From RGIG3009 sp045630285 (GTDB taxonomy: Bacteria > Bacillota > Clostridia > Oscillospirales > Acutalibacteraceae), in assembly GCA_045630285.1 (NCBI GenBank), contig JAZQSX010000012.1, forward strand, positions 1 to 12,862: DNA of 12,862 nt, given 5' to 3'. The position numbers were made by a program, and so were the translations under genes. Within the stretch, counting starts at the first letter, position 1. The number at the start of each line of letters is the position of its first letter. Shown in pieces: positions 1-4,755 of this stretch. The notes beneath the pieces were generated by a model that was not told where the DNA came from, searched no databases, and was given only the letters and a program-made list of their open reading frames with translations.

Positions 1-359
1 CCGAATTCCTTGACGTTGGTATAGCCGAGTTTCACCAGCTCTTCGGAGGCAATTTTACTCCGTCTGCCGCTGCGGCAATAGACGAGAATCAGCGCATCTT
101 TGTCGGGCAGTTCCTTTTCGGCTCTTTGGGCAATCTCGTATTCGGGGATGAGGATCGCATCCGCAATATGCCCTTCGGCAAATTCTTCATCGGTGCGAGC
201 ATCGATGATGATATAGTCACTCTCGGTGTCTATAATCGTTTTTGCCTGTTCGGGCGTGATTTGCTCATACGAATTGGCGCCGCCATCGGAACAAGCGGTC
301 ATACCAAACAAAGAAAGTGAAATAAAAAGCATTAGTATCCATCCTTTGAATTTTTTCAT
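1..359 (-). CDS. Rhodanese-domain lipoprotein, partial (3' end off the window)
   Basis: About 119 residues are visible, reading leftward from ATG at 359, and the frame stays open to base 1. The N-terminus is a lipoprotein signal: Lys at 2, 3 and 5, a hydrophobic stretch at residues 8-20, and a lipobox-like MTAC ending at Cys23. The -3 residue is Met rather than the usual Leu. A rhodanese fold follows, with IIDARTDEEFAEGHI at about 51-65 and the active-site loop CRSGRRS at 95-101, Cys95 being the predicted persulfide-forming residue. Rhodanese domains transfer sulfane sulfur or act as general persulfide/thiol carriers; this one would face outward on the membrane. Its start lies one base after the stop of the upstream cysteine hydrolase (TAA-T-ATG), so translational coupling in an operon is likely. 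The substrate cannot be inferred. Confidence 0.88.
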   Translation of the reverse strand, partial: MKKFKGWILMLFISLSLFGMTACSDGGANSYEQITPEQAKTIIDTESDYIIIDARTDEEFAEGHIADAILIPEYEIAQRAEKELPDKDALILVYCRSGRRSKIASEELVKLGYTNVKEF

Positions 360-360
360 A

Positions 361-861
361 TTACACCACTTCCACCTGACACATTTTCATGGTTTTTAAG
401 GCGGCTTCGTGGCTCTCGGGGGTGACACCGGCACAGCAAGCGGAATCGACCTTCACCTGTGCATCGGGGAAGGTTGCTTTGATGATGTGAGCGTTGGTAA
501 CCACGCAGATAACGGTGCAAAGACCGATCAGCTCCACACATTCAAGCGGTTCCTTATCCCAATGGGGCCAACCGAAGTTGGGCTTATCAATAATCTTCGA
601 GCCCTCGACGTAAAGACCGTCGGCAATTTCCCAACCTTTTGTGCCCTTGATACAGTGCGGCACGGGCAGATGCTTGCCCTCTGTGGTAGCGAGATAGTTT
701 TCAAAATGGGTATCTCTGGTGAAAATAATCTCGTCGCCGTTTTGGACGTATTCCTGAATCTTTGCCTTGACCTTGGGGACGATGGCGACCGCCTCTTTGG
801 TGCCGAGTGCCATAGTAATAAAATCGTTTTGCATATCGACGACAACTAATGTCTTTTTCAT
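361..861 (-). CDS. Cysteine hydrolase, nicotinamidase/isochorismatase superfamily
   Basis: A 166-residue cytoplasmic enzyme of typical superfamily length. VVVDMQNDF (6-14) holds the predicted catalytic Asp9. TRDTHFENY (48-56) and the His/Cys of VPHC (67-70), followed by KGTKGWEI, correspond to the metal-binding and substrate-pocket segment of nicotinamidases. Lys93 (IDKP) and Cys119 complete the Asp-Lys-Cys triad. The strand leading to the nucleophile reads GLCTVICV, where many relatives have an Asp (TD.CV); Val117 replaces it here. Nicotinamidases hydrolyse nicotinamide to nicotinate in NAD salvage, but the superfamily also includes other amidases, so the substrate is not certain. The start at 861 is supported by AGGAGGT at 868-874. 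The gene is first in a two-gene unit with the rhodanese lipoprotein and has its own promoter. Confidence 0.9.
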   Translation of the reverse strand: MKKTLVVVDMQNDFITMALGTKEAVAIVPKVKAKIQEYVQNGDEIIFTRDTHFENYLATTEGKHLPVPHCIKGTKGWEIADGLYVEGSKIIDKPNFGWPHWDKEPLECVELIGLCTVICVVTNAHIIKATFPDAQVKVDSACCAGVTPESHEAALKTMKMCQVEVV

Positions 862-927
862 CGCCAGACCTCCTAATGAAATGATGATGTATAGGTAAGT
901 ATTCCACGCTGTTCACTTCTTGACCAA

Positions 928-956
928 ATTATATCATATAGGCAATTCGTCTGCAA
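928..956 (-). promoter_or_regulatory. Sigma-A promoter of the cysteine hydrolase/rhodanese operon
   Basis: On the minus strand, TTGCAG (951-956), a 17-bp spacer and a perfect TATAAT (928-933) lie about 60 nt upstream of the cysteine hydrolase start. The box falls just after the terminator of the upstream SLOG gene, as expected for a separate transcription unit. Confidence 0.75.
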
Positions 957-964
957 TAGTCGAT

Positions 965-998
965 AAAAACGCTTCCGCAGGGATCTCCTGCGGAAGCG
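965..998 (-). terminator. Rho-independent terminator downstream of the SLOG gene
   Basis: A perfect 12-bp inverted repeat (970-981 with 987-998, 5-nt loop) is followed on the minus strand by five T residues (969-965). It lies 96 nt beyond the stop of the SLOG gene. The plus-strand side also carries T-runs (1003-1013), so it could act in both directions, although no plus-strand gene precedes it. Confidence 0.85.
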
Positions 999-1093
999 GG
1001 GCTTTTTCTTTTTACAATGGTTTTTCGAAGGGGAGCAGCCGAGCTTTTAACCCATTTACGGGCGGCAAGGGGGATATTGCGGCGAGGTCGGCG

Positions 1094-1564
1094 CTATGTG
1101 ATGCGGATAACCGTTTTCCCTTGCTTTACAGCGTGATCGAGGGCGACTTTGGTGCCGCTTTTTCGGGTGGTTGGGATATTTTGTTCATCGTAGTAGACGA
1201 TACAAAATCGGCTGCGATCAATCATTTCATAATTGCGCTCCACATACGAGGCTCTGCCCGCACATCGTATCCTTTCAGGGTAATACGTGCTTTCATAGGT
1301 TTTAAGCAGGTAGTCGGTATAGCGTTCGTCGATATAAGGATATTCCGCACGTACATACACCCGTTGGATATGCCGATGCTTTTCTTTGATTTCCGTCACG
1401 ATTTCGAGACATAGGTCATTAAACCGACTCTTGCTCCCAAAAAGAAACGTATCCACGTGGTGATCGGTGATCAGTGCTTCGATGACCGTGGTCAGCTTTA
1501 TTCTCAGCGTCTCGGTCTCCGGTATCGTTCGGTGACCGAAAAAGCAACAGGTGGTTTCTTCCAT
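1094..1564 (-). CDS. SLOG-family (DUF1273/YpsA-like) protein
   Basis: A 156-residue soluble protein. Signature stretches are CCFFGHR (6-12), FLFGS (40-44), VYVRAEYPYI (69-78), YVERN (107-111), MIDRSRFC (114-121) and KSGTK (135-139). Together they match the Rossmann-like SLOG superfamily proteins common in Clostridia, which are thought to bind nucleotides or nucleotide-derived ligands; no reaction is known for this branch. The frame extends upstream to an ATG at 1615, but that codon overlaps the -10 box. The ATG at 1564 has AAGGAG (1571-1576) at 6 nt spacing and begins directly before the conserved domain, so it is preferred. The gene is divergent from a ribbon-helix-helix protein, which might regulate both genes. 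Family confidence is high; function is unknown. Confidence 0.85.
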   Translation of the reverse strand: MEETTCCFFGHRTIPETETLRIKLTTVIEALITDHHVDTFLFGSKSRFNDLCLEIVTEIKEKHRHIQRVYVRAEYPYIDERYTDYLLKTYESTYYPERIRCAGRASYVERNYEMIDRSRFCIVYYDEQNIPTTRKSGTKVALDHAVKQGKTVIRIT

Positions 1565-1612
1565 AGCACGCTCCTTGAAAATATAATGGATATACTGTGT
1601 ATCTATTCTTAA

Positions 1613-1629
1613 CATTATAACACATAATG
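1613..1629. promoter_or_regulatory. Inverted repeat CATTAT-N5-ATAATG, candidate operator
   Basis: A perfect 6-bp inverted repeat with 5-nt spacing sits in the divergent intergenic region and overlaps the SLOG -10 box. ATAATG recurs at 1583-1588, and an imperfect 15-bp palindrome (12 of 15 positions symmetric, around TATACTGTGTATC) lies near 1589-1603. Ribbon-helix-helix regulators usually bind repeated short elements of this kind near their own gene. That the neighbouring protein binds here is inference. Confidence 0.4.
1614..1621 (-). promoter_or_regulatory. Extended -10 promoter of the SLOG gene
   Basis: The minus strand carries TGT-TATAAT-type sequence, with a perfect TATAAT at 1614-1619 preceded by TG one base upstream. 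The -35 (about TTTATT) is poor, fitting an extended -10 promoter. The 5' leader would be about 43 nt. The box lies inside the inverted repeat at 1613-1629, so a bound repressor there would block it. Confidence 0.55.
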
Positions 1630-1672
1630 CACCTAAAATAAATATACAATATAGTTATTATGAGGTGTTTTT

Positions 1673-1873
1673 ATGGCTATTAAGAGCGTTTCGATACGAA
1701 TCGAGGAGGAAATGCTGAATAAGATCGCACATATTGCGGATTACGAAGGCAGAAGTGTTAACAGTCAGGTACTGGTTTTGATACGAGAAAATATTAAAGC
1801 CTTTGAAGAAGCCAACGGTGAGATCAGCGGTGCGATCACGCCGGCAGCCAACGTAAAACCCACACGTAAGTAA
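1673..1873 (+). CDS. Ribbon-helix-helix (Arc/MetJ-type) DNA-binding protein
   Basis: A 66-residue protein. Residues 4-10 (KSVSIRI) form the predicted DNA-contacting beta-strand. Two helices follow, at about 12-24 (EEMLNKIAHIADY) and 29-45 (VNSQVLVLIRENIKAFE), the usual ribbon-helix-helix order. The tail (46-66) looks flexible. Such proteins work as dimers and repress nearby promoters. GAGGTG at 1662-1667 gives a 5-nt spacing to the ATG. No toxin-like gene is adjacent, so an antitoxin role is not supported. The divergent SLOG gene and this gene's own promoter are the plausible targets. A canonical plus-strand promoter was not found in the very AT-rich spacer. A strong terminator follows immediately. 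Confidence 0.85.
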   Translation: MAIKSVSIRIEEEMLNKIAHIADYEGRSVNSQVLVLIRENIKAFEEANGEISGAITPAANVKPTRK

Positions 1874-1875
1874 GC

Positions 1876-1916
1876 AAAACGCTCTCTGTCAGAGCTTGGC
1901 AGAGGGCGTTTTCTGC
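1876..1916 (+). terminator. Terminator of the ribbon-helix-helix gene
   Basis: A 15-bp stem (1876-1890 with 1898-1912, two G-T wobbles) with a 7-nt loop starts 3 nt after the stop codon. Its arm ends in GCGTTTT, followed by a pyrimidine-rich CTGCTT. Confidence 0.8.
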
Positions 1917-1964
1917 TTCGGGGGCGTAAAATCGAAGAAGCCCGAAGAGGTGGGGGAGGATAGG

Positions 1965-1999
1965 AAAAAGCAGCCGTTCCGTTTGGAATGGCTGCTTTT
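1965..1999 (-). terminator. Terminator of the Thr-linker lipoprotein gene
   Basis: Arms 1966-1980 and 1985-1999 form a 15-bp stem with one imperfect pair and a 4-nt loop. On the minus strand the stem runs into TTTTT (1969-1965). It lies 10 nt after the stop codon of the lipoprotein gene. Confidence 0.82.
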
Positions 2000-2009
2000 G
2001 GTTGGGGGC

Positions 2010-2801
2010 TTAGCTCAGATCCTCCTGCACGCTGAGGACGCACAGGGAGTCGATGAACGCTTTATCGGTGGAGGAGAGGATCGCCTCCCGACGGTTGACC
2101 GTGTAGTTCGCTGTGCCGTCGTAGGTGTAGGTGACGATGTACTGGCCGCAAAGCGAGTTTATGTCAAACAGCTGGTACTTGGCGGTCAGCGTGCCGTCTT
2201 TATTGTCAGTGAGCGACATCAGCACCGAGCTGACGCCGGGACCGCCCCAGCCGTCGACCATCTCATAGATAAAGCTGCCGTTTTCATACGTGGCGCTGTC
2301 GGGGCCGTTGAGCGTGTAGCTGCCCTGCTCCTTGACCTCGGCGATCAGGCCGTCGGTCAGCACGAAGGCACGGCGCATGGTTTGCCACACCACGTCCTCG
2401 GGAATGGTATAATAGAACGTCATACCGTATTCGTCGGTGCCGGTCAGGTAGCGGTCGTAGTCGCAGTTGTAGATGCCGTAGATCACGAGAAGGTCGACCG
2501 GAATCACGCCGTTGGCGGCGTTGAAGCAGCCCGTCATATCGAAGGTGCTGTCAAAGCCCAGCAGGTTGTAGGTGTACACCTGCGAGGTGGTCGGCTTCGT
2601 GGTCGTCGTTGCGGTGGTCGTGGTCGTCGGCTGCTCAGTCGTCGTGAGGGTCGGGCTGCTGCCCGGCAGCTTCGACGGGATCTTGACGGCGTTCGTGGCG
2701 GGGCGCACGGGGGCGGGACGGTTGCGGTCGTCCTCGCCGCAGCCGACAAGGGTGCACGCCAAGAGCAGTACGACGGTCAGTAAGCAGAGAATGCGTTTCA
2801 T
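2010..2801 (-). CDS. Secreted lipoprotein with Thr-rich linker, unknown function
   Basis: A 263-residue predicted lipoprotein. MKRILCLLTVVLLLAC leads into the lipobox LVGC, with Cys21 as the lipidation site. Residues 50-73 form a Thr-rich linker of the same style as the stalks of the two GH16-type proteins nearby. The remainder (about 74-263) is a globular domain rich in Tyr, Asp and Gly that I do not recognise. It has Cys92, Cys113, Cys218 and Cys254, which could form disulfides outside the cell. The ATG at 2801 is preferred over one at 2822 because a GGGAGAG ribosome binding site precedes it and the signal peptide begins there. The leucine-rich-repeat lipoprotein gene ends 59 nt upstream with no clear terminator between, so the two may be co-transcribed. 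Confidence 0.85.
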   Translation of the reverse strand: MKRILCLLTVVLLLACTLVGCGEDDRNRPAPVRPATNAVKIPSKLPGSSPTLTTTEQPTTTTTATTTTKPTTSQVYTYNLLGFDSTFDMTGCFNAANGVIPVDLLVIYGIYNCDYDRYLTGTDEYGMTFYYTIPEDVVWQTMRRAFVLTDGLIAEVKEQGSYTLNGPDSATYENGSFIYEMVDGWGGPGVSSVLMSLTDNKDGTLTAKYQLFDINSLCGQYIVTYTYDGTANYTVNRREAILSSTDKAFIDSLCVLSVQEDLS

Positions 2802-2831
2802 AAAAATCTCTCCCAAAGTCATGTTGCAATC

Positions 2832-2857
2832 AGTATAGCACGGAGGACGAGGTCCTC
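2832..2857 (-). promoter_or_regulatory. Possible weak promoter and short palindrome before the Thr-linker lipoprotein gene
   Basis: TATACT on the minus strand (2832-2837) could be a -10 box, but nothing at the -35 position resembles TTGACA. A 6-bp inverted repeat (2843-2848 with 2852-2857, 3-nt loop) lies just upstream of it. Without a T-run this palindrome is not a convincing terminator, though it could be a regulator site. Confidence 0.3.
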
Positions 2858-2860
2858 ATG

Positions 2861-3601
2861 TTATTTCACAATCAAGTCACATTTGCTGAACTGGTGTGCA
2901 AACTGTTGCTTTATTTCCTCGCTCTCAAAATAAACGGTTTCGAGATCGTTGCACTCCTTAAAGGAATCGAAGTACATTGTTTTTATGCTGTTCGGGAGTG
3001 AGAGCGTTTTGAGAGAAGTACAATGAGCAAAAGCATAGGCGCCAATACGGGTTACACCGTTCGGAATGGTGACCGAGGTTAAACTGCTGCAAAGATAGAA
3101 TGTGCTATCATTAATTTTTTCCACGCTGCTCGGAATGACGATTGCGGTGAGGCCGGTGCAATTTGAGAATGCCTCGGAGCCAATATGCGTCACGCTTTCC
3201 GGAATGCTGATGGATTCAAGGGAGTGGCAAAAAGCGAATGCGGAAGAATTAATATAGGTTACGCTGTTTGGAATGGTGACTGATTTGAGCGAATCACACA
3301 AACTAAACGCCAGTTTCCCGATTCCTGTTACCGTCTTCCCGCCAATAGTTGACGGGATTGCAAGATGGGTTTCGTTGCCAGTATACTTAGAAATTTCAAC
3401 AGTACCGTCATTTAAGTCGGAAACCGAAAAAACCTCCTCCGGTGAAAGGACCGGTTTTTCTGTCATTGTGGGTGCTGTGTCATTTGGCGTGTTGTTTTCC
3501 GCCGGCTTGTTTGTATCATCCGGTTTTTCTCCACAACCTGCAAACGTAACACACAGTGTCGCAATTATAGCACCAATCAACCAACGTTTTATCGTTATCA
3601 T
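2861..3601 (-). CDS. BspA-type leucine-rich-repeat lipoprotein
   Basis: A 246-residue protein with a signal peptide and lipobox FAGC (Cys23), a polar Asn/Thr/Pro linker (about 25-52), and about six 23-residue leucine-rich repeats of the LRR_5/BspA type (about 82-225). The repeats share IP.SV..I...AF..C.SL..V. Their Cys residues (102, 125, 148, 171, 194, 217) are spaced exactly 23 apart, which fixes the repeat period. BspA-like proteins are surface-exposed and linked to adhesion in several bacteria; the ligand here is unknown. GGGAGG precedes the ATG by 9 nt. The promoter is strong and carries a TGTGA-N6-TCACA site upstream. By eye the gene is more AT-rich than the genes to its right, which may mean a different origin. 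Confidence 0.9.
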   Translation of the reverse strand: MITIKRWLIGAIIATLCVTFAGCGEKPDDTNKPAENNTPNDTAPTMTEKPVLSPEEVFSVSDLNDGTVEISKYTGNETHLAIPSTIGGKTVTGIGKLAFSLCDSLKSVTIPNSVTYINSSAFAFCHSLESISIPESVTHIGSEAFSNCTGLTAIVIPSSVEKINDSTFYLCSSLTSVTIPNGVTRIGAYAFAHCTSLKTLSLPNSIKTMYFDSFKECNDLETVYFESEEIKQQFAHQFSKCDLIVK

Positions 3602-3633
3602 TACTTGTTGCCTCCCTATATGATTTCGGAACT

Positions 3634-3662
3634 ATTATATCCGTTACAAATACATACGTCAA
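3634..3662 (-). promoter_or_regulatory. Strong sigma-A promoter of the leucine-rich-repeat lipoprotein
   Basis: On the minus strand TTGACG (3657-3662), a 17-bp spacer and a perfect TATAAT (3634-3639) give one of the best promoters in the window. Transcription should begin near 3627-3628, leaving a leader of about 26 nt. Confidence 0.85.
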
Positions 3663-3681
3663 GCAAAACCATATTTCCGTA

Positions 3682-3697
3682 TGTGATTTGTTTCACA
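3682..3697. promoter_or_regulatory. TGTGA-N6-TCACA palindrome, candidate Crp/Fnr-family site
   Basis: A perfect TGTGA-N6-TCACA palindrome, the recognition form used by Crp and by Bacillus Fnr. Its centre (3689.5) is about 62 bp upstream of the predicted start of the leucine-rich-repeat transcript, near the classical class I activator position of -61.5. It is about 98 bp upstream of the predicted start of the divergent zinc-ribbon gene transcript. No such regulator is encoded in the window. Confidence 0.5.
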
Positions 3698-3752
3698 AAA
3701 GAGAGGCGGTTATTGACAAAGGCAGGAACTCTTTTCGATGCCTGCGGTATGA

Positions 3753-3781
3753 TTGACAAAAAGGGCGGCGTATCGTATACT
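3753..3781 (+). promoter_or_regulatory. Consensus sigma-A promoter of the first zinc-ribbon gene
   Basis: A perfect TTGACA (3753-3758), a 17-bp spacer and TATACT (3776-3781). Transcription should start near 3788, about 22 nt before the ATG. A second copy of ATTGACAAA occurs 40 bp upstream (3712-3720) without a matching -10. Confidence 0.9.
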
Positions 3782-3809
3782 GTAACTGACGATCGAAGGA
3801 GGCGAGACG

Positions 3810-4640
3810 ATGTTCTGTGTGAAATGTGGTACACCGCTGCGAGACGTGGCACAGTTTTGCCCGCAGTGCGGGACGCCGGTCACCGCTGCACCTCCGCCGA
3901 TGCCCTCGGCCGCCGTGCGGTCGATGTCGCTGAACCAGCTGTTTCAGCTGTTTCACAGCCCGATCGTCACAGCGTTGATGGTCTTGCAAATCATCGCGCT
4001 CGTGCTGATCGTTCTGGCGTTCGTGCTGTCGGTTCGGTTGGTGTTTACCGGCCTCTTCGGGATACTGCTTGTGGCGGTCATCGCCTTGGCGGGAGTTTCG
4101 TCGTGCTTTCAGGTGGCAGGGCTGCGAACGGCAAGACGTGCGACCTTTGTCGAAGAAGCCCGCCGTGCCTGTCATCTGATCCGCCGTGGCCTGTATTTTG
4201 GGATCGGCGCATCGCTGCTGGCGATGCTGACGATGCTGATGTCCCTGTTTGTTGCGTTCTTATATGTCGAGCCATTCCTTCAAGTAACCGGCGACAGCCT
4301 GGTTATGGTGACGTCCGGCCCTTCGTGGGGCGGGGTGGTGCTCGGTATCGCACTGATAATAGTGAGCTATGCGCCGACGCTGCTGGTAGCCGAAGTGCTG
4401 CGGCGGTGCCAGTACGATCTGTGGCTGCTGTCGGAGCCGACGGTGTCGCTGCGCTTCGTCAAGGTCGGCGGACTCGTTACGACTATCGTGCTGGCAGTGA
4501 GTGTGGTGGTCGACGTGATCTTTTCCGGAATCAGCATCGCTCTGCTCGTTTCGGCGGCGGTGCGGGTGATGACCGCCGTGCTGGCGTTCCAATTCTACAA
4601 GATCGTAAGGAGTGCAAGAAGCGCAGCCCCGGAAGCATAA
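3810..4640 (+). CDS. Zinc-ribbon multi-pass membrane protein (copy A)
   Basis: A 276-residue protein of unknown function. The N-terminus is a zinc ribbon with Cys3/Cys6 and Cys17/Cys20 (C-x2-C-x10-C-x2-C). A Pro-rich linker (about 25-35) leads to a hydrophobic region with five or six predicted membrane helices, at about 52-78, 80-104, 128-153, 173-195 and 219-263 (the last probably two). The ribbon should face the cytoplasm. AAGGAGG at 3796-3802, 7 nt before the ATG, fixes the start. The protein is a diverged paralog of the one at 6513-7403: same ribbon, a similar L..L..L.H.P segment before the first helix, and similar Y.L..L..P before the later helices. Each copy is followed by a GH16-type gene, suggesting a functional link, but each gene is its own transcription unit. 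No enzymatic motif is visible. Confidence 0.88.
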   Translation: MFCVKCGTPLRDVAQFCPQCGTPVTAAPPPMPSAAVRSMSLNQLFQLFHSPIVTALMVLQIIALVLIVLAFVLSVRLVFTGLFGILLVAVIALAGVSSCFQVAGLRTARRATFVEEARRACHLIRRGLYFGIGASLLAMLTMLMSLFVAFLYVEPFLQVTGDSLVMVTSGPSWGGVVLGIALIIVSYAPTLLVAEVLRRCQYDLWLLSEPTVSLRFVKVGGLVTTIVLAVSVVVDVIFSGISIALLVSAAVRVMTAVLAFQFYKIVRSARSAAPEA

Positions 4641-4648
4641 CCAAAAGC

Positions 4649-4677
4649 AAGGCGGTGCCGTGTGGCGCCGCCTTTTT
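4649..4677 (+). terminator. Terminator of zinc-ribbon gene A
   Basis: An 11-bp GC-rich stem (4649-4659 with 4664-4674, one wobble) with a GTGT loop runs into five T residues (4673-4677), 8 nt after the stop codon. Confidence 0.88.
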
Positions 4678-4694
4678 CAGTTTTCTTTGCGTGG

Positions 4695-4724
4695 TTGACA
4701 AGGGTGCGGGTGTGCCTATATAAT
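4695..4724 (+). promoter_or_regulatory. Sigma-A promoter of GH16-type gene A
   Basis: TTGACA (4695-4700), an 18-bp spacer and TATAAT (4719-4724). The -10 box contains the upstream ATG at 4723, so that codon cannot be the translation start. Confidence 0.88.
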
Positions 4725-4755
4725 GAATGCGATACTGATTGGCGAGGTGGAGAGA

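Noticed and set aside
920..1414. 164-codon plus-strand frame
   Set aside because: Antisense to the SLOG gene; it crosses the promoter and terminator region and has no recognisable family.
1896..2783. 295-codon plus-strand frame
   Set aside because: Antisense to the Thr-linker lipoprotein, which has a signal peptide, lipobox and ribosome binding site; this frame starts inside a terminator and is Val/Gly/Arg-rich low-complexity sequence.
2883..3358. Periodic 69-bp pattern considered as a non-coding repeat array
   Set aside because: The period equals 23 codons and is the leucine-rich repeat of the encoded protein.
3605..4723. 372-codon plus-strand frame overlapping zinc-ribbon gene A
   Set aside because: Out of frame with the zinc-ribbon protein, begins before the mapped promoter and runs through its terminator.
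4723..4755. Upstream in-frame ATG of GH16-type gene A
   Set aside because: The ATG lies inside the TATAAT box, so it would not be on the transcript; ATG 4756 directly precedes the signal peptide.
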